From IMG/VR virus record IMGVR_UViG_3300025161_000009, positions 1 through 53,777 of that record: a DNA stretch of 53,777 bases, one strand, 5' to 3'. Origin of the DNA: a virus. Both the position numbers and the translations under genes were made by a program. The notes below the pieces were generated by a model. The model made no database searches. It saw only the letters and a list, made by a program, of their open reading frames with translations, and was not told where the DNA came from. This document shows positions 15,197 through 24,004 of the stretch, piece after piece. Numbering within the stretch: the first letter of the stretch is position 1; each line of letters opens with the position of its first letter.

Positions 15197-15928
15197 CTAA
15201 AAGGCTACAGATTGCCCGAATACCACTCCATTCAATCTAACTGCATAGATCCCAGTAACTTTAGACCATGTACCCCCTACAAAGTCCAGGGTGTCCCCGT
15301 TAGGGACAGATGTAGTTTTAGTTTGAGCAGTAGAAAGAGCAAAGGCAGAACTACTAGCAGTTGAACCTAACCCGAACCCGGCAGAGTTCTGGCATTGTAT
15401 GACCACCCAGTAAACCCCAGGGTCTAATACTACTGGTACACCCCCTACTACTAAACTAGTCCTAGTAGATGCAACTGAGGGGGTAAAGATCTCTTGAGTA
15501 CCCCGTAGTACTCTCCTTAGTGTATTCTCAGATGCATCTCCTAGATTAGTATCTTGGACATAGACATCCCAACACCACGCTCTTTCTACAGATGTATTGG
15601 TATTCCTTACAGAACAGGAGATCACCTTTAACTTTGAATTAACCTCAAAGGGAATAGCAATACTGCCTCCATTTGCAGGGAGTGTTAGAGTAGTCGTAAA
15701 AGCAGCAGATGGACTCCAGTGGGTAGGTAGGGAATATGGGTTCCATCCTCCAGGAGAGGTAGGGGAGGAAGTGCCTGAGATCTCAACCCATGAGGATTTA
15801 AGTGAACTATATACCCACATAGTGTCAGTATCAGTACAAAAAAAGGTAGACCCATCAGGTACAGGAGACATGGCAATTCTCTCTGAGTTAGTCCCTATAT
15901 AAGATGAGCTAGGTGTTACACTCTTCAT
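15197..15928 (-). CDS. tail fibre or receptor-binding-like protein (243 aa)
   Basis: The N-terminus (PSSSYIGTNSERIAMSPVPDGSTFFCTDTDTMWVYSSLKSSWVEIS) resembles the short adaptor repeat found in many phage fibre and base-plate proteins. The remainder is Ser/Thr-rich beta structure ending in GVYAV-type strands. It is the last structural gene of the tail module, after the lectin-like protein. Host recognition is likely but not proven. Confidence 0.6.
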   Translation of the reverse strand: MKSVTPSSSYIGTNSERIAMSPVPDGSTFFCTDTDTMWVYSSLKSSWVEISGTSSPTSPGGWNPYSLPTHWSPSAAFTTTLTLPANGGSIAIPFEVNSKLKVISCSVRNTNTSVERAWCWDVYVQDTNLGDASENTLRRVLRGTQEIFTPSVASTRTSLVVGGVPVVLDPGVYWVVIQCQNSAGFGLGSTASSSAFALSTAQTKTTSVPNGDTLDFVGGTWSKVTGIYAVRLNGVVFGQSVAF

Positions 15929-15931
15929 ACT

Positions 15932-16723
15932 CTAAACTCCATAAAGTGCCCGTGTCTGTTGATAATAGTTACTAATTACTGAGTCACTCAAGGCACTAGC
16001 ACATAAGTAGACAAGGCTCGCTCTACCTGTAAAAAGCCCCTGGGCACCATTTGAGTAAGCCCCTACATTCAACTGAGTTGTACTATTGAAAATAGATGCA
16101 GGGATTCCAACTAGGTTAGTAGTTTTTACCCCATTGACCCAGATTGCTAACTCAGAAGAGGGGGTAAACCTTCCTGTATAGAATATCCATGTACCCAAAG
16201 CAATTGGTTCTGTAGATGTAACAACTGTCGTAGCAGTTCCGTCTATGGATATCATAAACTGAGCCTGGTTAGAGGCACTTAGAGTTAGAAGGTATGATCT
16301 TTGGGCTATCAAGTTAGTCCACTTGCCTATTAGACCCTGAGATACATTCTGAGCACTCCTGTAAAACCAACCTCCTAGGGTTAATCCCTTGAGTGCTATA
16401 TATGACTCTGTACCCAGTATGTCTAAGCCTGCCTCATCTGACCGGGACAGAAAGTCTCCAACTCCATCAAAGGCAATATACGGTGCTAAACCTGCGGTAC
16501 CATAGACAGGATTACCATTGTAGGTAAGGGTTTTCCCCAAACCAGAGGAGTCTATGGCAGCCCCTGATGAGTCGACTGCTCCCATTGACCAGAAACCCCT
16601 AAGACCTGTCATCATTAGACCTGTAGGGATAGAGTTCTCACAGGCAAAGTTAGGCTCATACTTTCTCTGGAACTCCCCCTGGAGCATATCTAACATCTCA
16701 TCATTTCTACCTGAGTAGGGCAT
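15932..16723 (-). CDS. LamG/concanavalin-like tail protein (263 aa)
   Basis: Residues of about 40-260 form a LamG_3-type jelly roll: GLRGFWSMG, YIAFDGVGDFLSRS, TLGGWFYRS, ...LALGTWIFYTGRF..., ELAIWVNGVKT and LNVGAYSNG. These domains bind glycans. The first 30 residues may anchor it to the tail tip. It is adjacent to the tail tip gene at 16724-17881 and probably acts in host surface binding. Confidence 0.75.
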   Translation of the reverse strand: MPYSGRNDEMLDMLQGEFQRKYEPNFACENSIPTGLMMTGLRGFWSMGAVDSSGAAIDSSGLGKTLTYNGNPVYGTAGLAPYIAFDGVGDFLSRSDEAGLDILGTESYIALKGLTLGGWFYRSAQNVSQGLIGKWTNLIAQRSYLLTLSASNQAQFMISIDGTATTVVTSTEPIALGTWIFYTGRFTPSSELAIWVNGVKTTNLVGIPASIFNSTTQLNVGAYSNGAQGLFTGRASLVYLCASALSDSVISNYYQQTRALYGV

Positions 16724-17881
16724 TTAGTTTCCTCTAACTTGCAACTTTGCAATTATCTGCCTTAGTTTATCTTTCTGAGACCCCACAGTAGACCAGGACC
16801 AAGGGGCAGTGTACTGCACCTCTTCAATAAAGAAGTACCTAGGGTCAACTTCCATCTCACTTAGTGAGTCAGTTCCTCTACCTAGTAACCAGTCCTTGGT
16901 AAAGACCCACTCACCAGGCTCTAGATTCCAAGGCTCTACTTCCAATTGATTAGATGACTCTAGTAACTGGTTGTCGGTAATAGAATAAACGTACCGGCAG
17001 TCATACGGAGGAGGTGCCTTATAGTAGTAAACTTTTCTGTTAGCAAGAACTTTGAAAATATACCGCTCATTTGAGGAGTCACCTAGAGACACCAGTGTCT
17101 TAACAAGAGACTCCTCGGATCTGTCTTCATCTTCCCACTGAGGCACCTGTAATGGATTTGGAGCAATACTCCCAATGGTTAGTATAGAATTCGGGTCAGA
17201 GTTTATAATTTGAGTTAGTTTAGAAGATACTGAGGTCAACCCTCCTACTTTATAGTTGTATGGGTTGAATTTAAGGTACTCATAATACCCTTTTAGCCTA
17301 AGAGTTATTACAGGATCTACTACTCTGGGACTAAGGGACCCACTAACTCTAGGGTCCTTGAAGGCCCTTAAATAAGCATCCCTGTATCTCAGAGCATTAC
17401 TCTCAGTTACACCTCCCACAGAAAGCAACTTGGTTATTACCCCATACTTACTCTGGGAGGACAGATCAGAGTTGTAAGAAGTTCTAGTCCTAACCCCTAA
17501 AATAGGTGGATCAACAGATGTATCAATGGTAGAGTAGATTACTGAAACCCTATTAGCAATGGATGAGAGGGGTCCTCTTGACTGGCTTAAACCTCCTACT
17601 GAGATGTCTACTATATCCACAAAGCCATTGAAAATACAGTTAGCAGACGAGTCATATATTTCTATATCCCTACCAATACCAAGCTCAAACCAGTCCTCTA
17701 GGTCCACTTGAGAACAGTTCAAGGTGAGGGTAGCCTCTATCCAACCTCCTTGGGCAGACTTTTTATGGGAGTATCCAGTTATCTCATCTTTAAGTGTATA
17801 TAGAAAGGTACTACCCTGGAAGATAGGTATACTTACCGAGGCAGACAACCCGATGGATCGCCAAAGTGAGGGAGTTGTCAT
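16724..17881 (-). CDS. tail tip / base-plate protein (385 aa)
   Basis: A beta-rich N-terminus (about 100 residues; IPIFQGSTFLYTLKDEITGY...) followed by a mixed region with LYYKAPPPY-like segments. It resembles the hub-like tail proteins that follow the distal tail protein in siphophages. It overlaps the 882-residue tail gene by 4 bp. Assignment rests on position and general form. Confidence 0.55.
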   Translation of the reverse strand: MTTPSLWRSIGLSASVSIPIFQGSTFLYTLKDEITGYSHKKSAQGGWIEATLTLNCSQVDLEDWFELGIGRDIEIYDSSANCIFNGFVDIVDISVGGLSQSRGPLSSIANRVSVIYSTIDTSVDPPILGVRTRTSYNSDLSSQSKYGVITKLLSVGGVTESNALRYRDAYLRAFKDPRVSGSLSPRVVDPVITLRLKGYYEYLKFNPYNYKVGGLTSVSSKLTQIINSDPNSILTIGSIAPNPLQVPQWEDEDRSEESLVKTLVSLGDSSNERYIFKVLANRKVYYYKAPPPYDCRYVYSITDNQLLESSNQLEVEPWNLEPGEWVFTKDWLLGRGTDSLSEMEVDPRYFFIEEVQYTAPWSWSTVGSQKDKLRQIIAKLQVRGN

Positions 17882-20526
17882 CTGTTACCTCTCATTGAGA
17901 GATACTGGTACAATGCCCAATTCTGGATAGAAGACGGGTAGAAGGGGTAGGCGACCCAGTAGTCCCCTAAGTACTTACTGACCAAGAAGTACTGCTCTTG
18001 GTCAGAATTGGACTGGAGACCATTAAAGAGCGGGCTAATCCCTCTCCACTTGTAGAGTAACTCATTATCAACAGTAGAGAAAAGTGATGCTAGTATACTC
18101 TGCTTAGTCCAGATCGAGTCTGCCTGGGCATAAGAGTAGATAAAGGGGGTCCCAGAAGAAACTAGACCAAGGGAACCATATCTGTTTAAGGGTGAGACCC
18201 GTTGAGGGGAGTGGATCTCAAATGAGAACTCATCCACAGGTACTAATATAAGATCATAGAAAGTCAAGGCAGGAGCTCCAGACCCATTGATAATGGACAC
18301 CCCTACTATAATGCCTTGAGGAGAACTACCAGGTCTTTCTACTGGGGCTGGAGGAAGATCACAAACCCCTAATTCAACTAACTGGTAGGTTGTACCAACA
18401 GGGTAGATTGTCTTCACCTCGGCATAATAGTAAATCTGGTCCAGGGTATTCCCTAGTAGGTCATAGGTGGTCCCAGTAAAGAGCTGGAGAGTATTATTAG
18501 AAGCTGCCCCCCCATTCTTCAACCTCATAAAAACCCGGTACCTACCTATAAATGACGGCATCACTGGGGGTAGTATCCTCCAATACAAGGTACCACTACT
18601 AGGCCCTGCAGGGCTCCAGGTTAATGACTTGTTAACCGGAGAGTAGAGGTCAGGGTTGTTCGGAGTCCAACCTGACCCTGTATAAACAGGATATATAAAT
18701 GGGTTATCTGGGTTAGAACCAGGAGGTTCCTGTGCATTTAAGCACATCTGGAAGTACTCACCTCTAATTTTAGACCTAGTACCCATGATGACCCGGTGGT
18801 TCTGTAACTCAGCCTCAGCAAGTGCCCCTTTGGTATCTAGTATTGTCCGCTGGGGTACAATCTGGGTTCTAACCCTACAAGGGATATCCCCTTTGATGCT
18901 CTCTCCAGGTATATTAGTATTAGGCCAGATAGCAGAGTAAACCCTACCAAGTTGCTGGACAGGAGCAGTTGGAGTGCCCCCTACTGCAGTAACTCTAAAC
19001 CTAAGGGCATACCCAGTTACCCCATTAATAGTATCCTGAGCCCAAACTCCACCTGCTCCTGTCATGTTAGCTGTACTAAAGTAAACTCCACAGATTCCAG
19101 GGCTTTGAAGTTGTGAGGTTGTATCAGTATATGGAGCATTAGCCCCCAGATTTGCCCACAAACCTCCACCTCGTGAGAACTCCCATACTCCAGATAACTG
19201 AGTTCCAGGGATCAGGTTGAAAATAACATTGGGGAAGTGAGCCCCTCCTGATTCCCCATTCTCAGTCATAATGTAAAGTACATGCCCAATAGCAGGAACT
19301 GTAGGGAGTAAGGCTGTGGGGTATGTATTAATGAGATTGGCGGAGTACCCTACTCCATCAAAGTAGAAGAGATGGGTCAATTGGGACTGCCTGTGGAAGT
19401 TAGATATAATTGCCGACCCTTCAGTACAGGATGGAGTAGACCCAAAAAGCCTTTGGGAGGTTATATACTCAACTGTAAGGGTTGGTTCTGCATAAGATAT
19501 ATGCTCCAGGGCAGCAAATCTCTTTACCACTGGAGAAATTCCTGAGTCTCTAATGAATAAAACCAGGTTATTACCTGATGCCCACCCACCAAGGTTAACT
19601 ATCTCTTGGATAATCCCTTCTAAGCCTCCTAAGATTACTTTGTCCCCTGCCGTCAAAGTGGGCAGAGTAAACTCTTTGGATGCAGAAGTCAGTGTCCTCC
19701 CCATAAAATTAGCGTATGTAGAAAAGATGCTAGGAGTAGCATTAAGTTCCCCTCTAACAGTAACTGCGGTATCGCCCCCATCTGCCGATACCACTGTTGC
19801 TTTAAGGGTTATCCAGGCATTGATAATAGTCGCTCCCGGGGGTATCGTATTATTTCTAAACCGTATCCCTGTATGGTACTGGTCACCAGTCGAGCCTCCT
19901 ACAATAAGGTCTGGTAACCCAGTGAAGATCAAACCCCCACCACCTGTATTGACATAAGCATCATCTGCAGAATCAGTGGGGACAGTGGTTAACTCTCTAT
20001 AATTAAACCTTATCTGGGAAGCTCCTGTTTCTAGACAGGCAGGTGTAAAGGGAGGAGTATCATACCAGAAAGTATGTTCTATAGTGAGTACCAACCCTTC
20101 ATCTACATTGAATGGTTGGACAAAGGGATCAGAATCACTAGGTGTCTGGTAAGATTTAACAAGGGCATACCTAGAGTTAGTTTCGCATGAGCCCCTACAC
20201 TCTATAACCACTGGATCAGTTTGCCAGTTATTCCTCCAGTAACTCTCACCCTTTTCCAAGAGTCTCCTCAAGTCCTGGAGGAACTCTATCTTCTCATCTG
20301 TGGTAGACCCTTCTACCTGTAGTGTTAGGGTATCTACAATGTTCTCCCATGCCTTGAAGACTACTCGTGATCCCCACCCAGTAGGGGAAGACGCCCTTAC
20401 CCCTCCCCCTTTAGGGGTGGCTAAACTAGGGGACCACCCTAAGTACTTAAACCCAGGGGTTCCATCCTTACCTAGTAGGTCTATCGTAGTTTCAGAGTCA
20501 TAGATTCTAAGTATGTCAAAGGTCAT
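17878..20526 (-). CDS. large tail protein (distal tail/tail tip, 882 aa)
   Basis: The start is ATG at 20526 (MTFDILRIYDSETTIDLLG), preceded by GGAGGG. The first 170 residues resemble a distal-tail-like domain with the segment WENIVDTLTLQVEGSTTDEKIEFLQDLRRLLEKG. The rest contains several beta-rich domains, probably carbohydrate-binding or structural (about residues 200-400 and 600-760). Its position after the tape measure is typical of distal tail or tail-associated proteins. It has no visible protease or hydrolase motif. Confidence 0.65.
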   Translation of the reverse strand: MTFDILRIYDSETTIDLLGKDGTPGFKYLGWSPSLATPKGGGVRASSPTGWGSRVVFKAWENIVDTLTLQVEGSTTDEKIEFLQDLRRLLEKGESYWRNNWQTDPVVIECRGSCETNSRYALVKSYQTPSDSDPFVQPFNVDEGLVLTIEHTFWYDTPPFTPACLETGASQIRFNYRELTTVPTDSADDAYVNTGGGGLIFTGLPDLIVGGSTGDQYHTGIRFRNNTIPPGATIINAWITLKATVVSADGGDTAVTVRGELNATPSIFSTYANFMGRTLTSASKEFTLPTLTAGDKVILGGLEGIIQEIVNLGGWASGNNLVLFIRDSGISPVVKRFAALEHISYAEPTLTVEYITSQRLFGSTPSCTEGSAIISNFHRQSQLTHLFYFDGVGYSANLINTYPTALLPTVPAIGHVLYIMTENGESGGAHFPNVIFNLIPGTQLSGVWEFSRGGGLWANLGANAPYTDTTSQLQSPGICGVYFSTANMTGAGGVWAQDTINGVTGYALRFRVTAVGGTPTAPVQQLGRVYSAIWPNTNIPGESIKGDIPCRVRTQIVPQRTILDTKGALAEAELQNHRVIMGTRSKIRGEYFQMCLNAQEPPGSNPDNPFIYPVYTGSGWTPNNPDLYSPVNKSLTWSPAGPSSGTLYWRILPPVMPSFIGRYRVFMRLKNGGAASNNTLQLFTGTTYDLLGNTLDQIYYYAEVKTIYPVGTTYQLVELGVCDLPPAPVERPGSSPQGIIVGVSIINGSGAPALTFYDLILVPVDEFSFEIHSPQRVSPLNRYGSLGLVSSGTPFIYSYAQADSIWTKQSILASLFSTVDNELLYKWRGISPLFNGLQSNSDQEQYFLVSKYLGDYWVAYPFYPSSIQNWALYQYLSMRGNR

Positions 20527-20527
20527 T

Positions 20528-23080
20528 CTACCCTCCAAAGGCAAGAGAGACCCTAGAGTCTATAAGAGTAACCAGAGTAGAAATATCCACCCCTCCATTG
20601 ATAATCTGCCCTCCCATATTGAGGTTAACCACCTTAGTGGTAGAATAGGATGACATAGTTGGTACTTTTGTCGTAGGACCTAGAGATGGTACTACTGACT
20701 GAAAAGTAGTAGAAGTAGGTAGGACACCTCCAGGCAAGAGTTTTAATTTCTCTATAATCCCATCAATAAAGTCCTTTATGTCTTGAAGAAAGTTCTTCAA
20801 CCCTTCTACTGCTTTATTAACAGGTCCTAACACCCAGTTCTTAAAGTTAAGGAGGGCAGTAGAAAGAGCCCCTCCTACTATGGTTGCTATATCATCCAAC
20901 CAACCCCATAAAGTTTCTAGTACTGGGACAATAGTAGCACTGATATAATCCCATAGACTCTCAAGCGCTGGTTTAAGTGTGTCATACCAGAAATCTGAAA
21001 GTTTCTGCATAGCCAGGGTTAGTAAAACCCCAAGGAGATTCTCTAAACTCTGGAAGATAGGGATGACATATTTGTCCAGAAAGTCCCAAAGTGCATTGAG
21101 TGCCGGCTTAAGTACAGTGTTCCAAAAGTCTGCCACCTTCTGGATAGCTGGAGGGATATTATCTCTCAACCAGGTTACTACATCTATGAGTATGGGTATC
21201 ACGTAGGTCTTGATAAAACTCCAGATAGCATCTAAGGCAGGCTTCAACACGTTATTCCAGAAGTCAGATGCCTTTTGGATCGCTGGGGGTATCTGGTCTG
21301 CCAACCAGGCTACCACTTCCATAAAAGTGGGGATGAGGGAATCCCTGATAAATCCCCAAACTGCTTCAAGTGCAGGCTTCAATACATTTACCCAGAAGTT
21401 CTTTAGGTTCTCTATGACTGGGGGTAACTTTTCTTTCAACCAATTCCAGAGATCAGTTAGGATAGGTTTAAGAACTTCATTCCAAATCTTAATCGTGGTA
21501 TCCCTAATACCCCCAAAGTTAGAAGCCCAGGCAGCACCCAGAAGAGCTCCTGCAGCCACTATAAGAGTTATAGGAGAGAACAGAGAGGCTATCAAGGTGC
21601 CTAGTACAGGTAGTAAGGCAATAATCGCTTGGATTGTAGTTATTATCTTAGCCCCTGCTAGAACTACCCCAATGCCTGCTAGTGCCCCTAGAAATGTATT
21701 TATATTCTCAGAAACAAACTGGAAGGCTAGGGCAAGTTTTGCTCCTATAAAGTCCCATAACTCTACTAATATTGGTTGGAGTGTAGTCACCCAAAGTATT
21801 GATAATGTAGTAAAGGTAGGTTCTAGAGTACTCGTCCAAACATTAGACAGAAACTGGATCGCAACAGGGATCATGTTACCTAACCAGTCTACAAGTTTAG
21901 TAAGGACCCCACTGATAAAGTTAGTTAGTACGGGTATGAAGGACTCAATCGCTGGAACTGCATAGGTCAGGAAGACATCAGCAAACTTCTTTATCCCTGG
22001 GGTAAGTGACTTTACTACTGTTCCAATTAGCCCCATAATCGCAGTACCTAAAGGCTCCATTGAGATCTTTACCTCATTCATAGACATCTGCCAAAACTCA
22101 GCAAAGTCCATGGTCGCCTCCCCTGTCTTCATTATATTATCTTCAGTACTCATCAGGGCAGACGTAAGGTCTTCCAATTCTAACTTACCAGATCTAATTG
22201 CATTAGTTAACTCAATGCCTGAGCGGGAACCAAAGATCTCAGATGCAATAGATAAAGCCTCAGTCTCAGTAGCAGCACCTTTAATCATTTCTATAGACTC
22301 TGCAAAGGCTTCATTCATAGGCTTACCAGATTCCGCTAGTTTCTTAGTAGCCATCCGGAGTCCCATCATAACTGACCCTACATTAACACCTGCCTCTTCA
22401 AGCCCACCTAGTAAGGCAATGGATTCCTCGAACCCGAAACCCATTGACTTGAGTATAGGTCCAAAGTTGTCCATCTGGGAGAGTAAGGACCCAAAGTTGG
22501 CACCTGTCTTCTGGGATGCCACAAAAACCTTATCTAATGTCTTTGCGAGGTCCTCATTCTGGATATTCCAGTCCTGTGCTACCCCTGCAAGTGCTTTAGT
22601 ATTACTCTGGATAGATCCTCCTGTTAGTCTAGTAACCTCTAAAAGGGGCTCAGCAACATTCTTGAGAGCATCACCAGTGAGTTCCAATCTCTGGTACAGA
22701 CCACTAATGGCAATGGATGCAGTATTAGCATCTGTGGGGATATCAGTCATAACCTGCTTCATAACACCCCCAAAACCCTCTATCTCTTCTTCAGCCCCTC
22801 CTGTAGAAATAACCATTGAGTCAAAAGCCTCATCAAACTCTAAACCAACCTGGAGAGCCTGTTGCCCAAGGGCAACTAAAGCACCAATTGCTGCGGTAGT
22901 TATAACCCCAGCCATTCCTACTACTGCTAAACCAATACTATCAAAAGCACTTGATAATCTTCCGGCAATACTCTCTGTCTCATCCCCCATATCCTTTGTA
23001 GTATCCATGTACTCCTTTGACCCCCGGTCGAAGTCAGCCATGTCCATTACAGCAGCAAGACCTATCTCAGCAAGTCCCAT
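20528..23080 (-). CDS. tape measure protein (850 aa)
   Basis: A long helical protein with an N-terminal region rich in Ala, Gly and Met (VVGMAGVITTAAIGALVALG, a hydrophobic segment), the family-typical TEALSIASEIFGSRSGIELTNAIRSG block, and membrane-like segments near residue 470. The C-terminal half holds four to five tandem repeats of about 50 residues (units with PPAIQKxxDFWNxVLKPAL followed by WxFI). The length predicts a tail of about 125 nm at 1.5 angstrom per residue. Order relative to the chaperones is canonical. Confidence 0.9.
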   Translation of the reverse strand: MGLAEIGLAAVMDMADFDRGSKEYMDTTKDMGDETESIAGRLSSAFDSIGLAVVGMAGVITTAAIGALVALGQQALQVGLEFDEAFDSMVISTGGAEEEIEGFGGVMKQVMTDIPTDANTASIAISGLYQRLELTGDALKNVAEPLLEVTRLTGGSIQSNTKALAGVAQDWNIQNEDLAKTLDKVFVASQKTGANFGSLLSQMDNFGPILKSMGFGFEESIALLGGLEEAGVNVGSVMMGLRMATKKLAESGKPMNEAFAESIEMIKGAATETEALSIASEIFGSRSGIELTNAIRSGKLELEDLTSALMSTEDNIMKTGEATMDFAEFWQMSMNEVKISMEPLGTAIMGLIGTVVKSLTPGIKKFADVFLTYAVPAIESFIPVLTNFISGVLTKLVDWLGNMIPVAIQFLSNVWTSTLEPTFTTLSILWVTTLQPILVELWDFIGAKLALAFQFVSENINTFLGALAGIGVVLAGAKIITTIQAIIALLPVLGTLIASLFSPITLIVAAGALLGAAWASNFGGIRDTTIKIWNEVLKPILTDLWNWLKEKLPPVIENLKNFWVNVLKPALEAVWGFIRDSLIPTFMEVVAWLADQIPPAIQKASDFWNNVLKPALDAIWSFIKTYVIPILIDVVTWLRDNIPPAIQKVADFWNTVLKPALNALWDFLDKYVIPIFQSLENLLGVLLTLAMQKLSDFWYDTLKPALESLWDYISATIVPVLETLWGWLDDIATIVGGALSTALLNFKNWVLGPVNKAVEGLKNFLQDIKDFIDGIIEKLKLLPGGVLPTSTTFQSVVPSLGPTTKVPTMSSYSTTKVVNLNMGGQIINGGVDISTLVTLIDSRVSLAFGG

Positions 23081-23085
23081 CTGTA

Positions 23086-23379
23086 TTAACTCCTTCCTCT
23101 CCTCCTTTGGACTCTCTCCATCTCCTCCTTTTGCTTCTTCAAGTCATACGCTTCCATAGTAGATTTAGCCCTAGAAAATGCTATCATCATATATGGATCA
23201 TCCTCAGGAGGACACAACCCAAGTTCTGAGGGTTTAACCCCCCATTCCTGGGCGTAGGTCAAGTAGGAGAACATAGGGTCAAACCACCAGTCACCCTTAT
23301 CTAACTCTCTCCGAACCTCCTCCAGTGTTTTTCCGTTTATTGCCCGGTATCTTATGTTGAAAGGAGGACTCAAAGGCAT
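23086..23379 (-). CDS. tail assembly chaperone, downstream partner (97 aa)
   Basis: The second member of the usual chaperone pair between the major tail and tape measure genes. The sequence (YLTYAQEWGVKPSELGLCPPEDDPYMMIAFSR) resembles T-type chaperone parts. It overlaps the first chaperone gene by 83 bp in the +1 (or -2) frame. It has its own ATG and an AGAGG site, so it may be translated alone and also as a frameshift fusion. Confidence 0.65.
   Translation of the reverse strand: MPLSPPFNIRYRAINGKTLEEVRRELDKGDWWFDPMFSYLTYAQEWGVKPSELGLCPPEDDPYMMIAFSRAKSTMEAYDLKKQKEEMERVQRRRGRS
23297..23379 (-). other. chaperone gene overlap, candidate +1 frameshift window
   Basis: Both chaperone frames are open through 83 bp. 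The second frame is +1 (equally -2) to the first, so the common -1 slip does not apply. In the overlap the first frame reads TCC TCC TTT CAA; TTT followed by C would allow a +1 slip of tRNA-Phe. There is also an A-rich CGG AAA AAC site. No experiment supports either; independent initiation is possible. Confidence 0.4.
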
Positions 23380-23914
23380 TTATAACCTCTGGGTCCACTC
23401 CTTCAAGAGAAAGTCTCATAATAGCTATAGCACAGGCTTCTGCTACTGAGGGGGGAATAAGTACCTCAGTAAGCATGTAATGGACATACTTTTCTTCAGG
23501 GTCAGATGGTACCTTAAGACCGTCCCTCTCCTGTCTCTCCTCCCAACCGTCATTGGGGATCTCAAACTCAGTACCTCTAAGTATCAAAGTAGATAGCATT
23601 TGCCCTGCAGTCAACTGAGGAACCTGCTGGAGGACACCTTTGCACTCAAAGTACTCCTTTTTAACCTCTTCAGGAGCATCTAGAATAGTTGTATCATCAT
23701 AAGGTACAGGCTTAACCTCAACTCCAGGTGCCAAATTAGGTATCTCTGGAATGTAAGTAGGAAGGTCCACCTTATAACCCTGTCTCCTCAAGTCATCCTT
23801 GACTTTGTCCTCTGCAGCTCTAAGCCTAGCAGTGGATACTGCCTTTAACTTTATAACCCTTCCATCCGGTAGTTGGAATTCAGTGGGTACAGTAAACTGG
23901 TAAGGTATAGTCAT
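23297..23914 (-). CDS. tail assembly chaperone, first partner (205 aa)
   Basis: A G-type tail assembly chaperone by position and form: an N-terminal YQFTVPTEFQLPDGRVIKLKAV strand pair and a helical C-terminus ending in a basic tail (KRKNTGGGSERVR). The last 27 codons overlap the next gene. The ATG at 23914 follows GGGGAG. A 15-bp hairpin lies just before its ribosome site and may set the protein ratio to the major tail protein. Confidence 0.65.
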   Translation of the reverse strand: MTIPYQFTVPTEFQLPDGRVIKLKAVSTARLRAAEDKVKDDLRRQGYKVDLPTYIPEIPNLAPGVEVKPVPYDDTTILDAPEEVKKEYFECKGVLQQVPQLTAGQMLSTLILRGTEFEIPNDGWEERQERDGLKVPSDPEEKYVHYMLTEVLIPPSVAEACAIAIMRLSLEGVDPEVINAFESSFQHKIPGNKRKNTGGGSERVR

Positions 23915-23928
23915 CTTTTGCTCCCCGG

Positions 23929-23987
23929 GGCGTAAGGCAGGATGTCTCTTCTGTGGGGGAGCGCACCTGAGAATCCTGCCCTACGCC
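23929..23987 (-). promoter_or_regulatory. long hairpin between major tail and chaperone genes
   Basis: GGCGTAAGGCAGGAT (23929-23943) pairs with ATCCTGCCCTACGCC (23973-23987) with one mismatch in 15 pairs and a 29-nt loop. It fills the 90-bp gap between the abundant major tail protein gene and the chaperone gene, immediately before the latter's ribosome site. It may reduce transcription or stabilise the upstream mRNA 3' end. There is no U-tract, so it is not a classical terminator. Confidence 0.6.
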
Positions 23988-24004
23988 GATTGATAATAAT
24001 CTAC

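Noticed and set aside
18064-18071. Single ATTATCAA in the opposite orientation as a second site class
   Set aside because: One copy is the chance expectation.
21210-23159. Long plus-strand open frames opposite the tape measure gene (251 and 349 codons)
   Set aside because: They mirror the repetitive low-stop composition of the tape measure; no ribosome site or recognisable protein.
23297-23379. Classical -1 frameshift at CGG AAA AAC
   Set aside because: The downstream chaperone lies in the +1/-2 register, so a -1 slip would not enter it.
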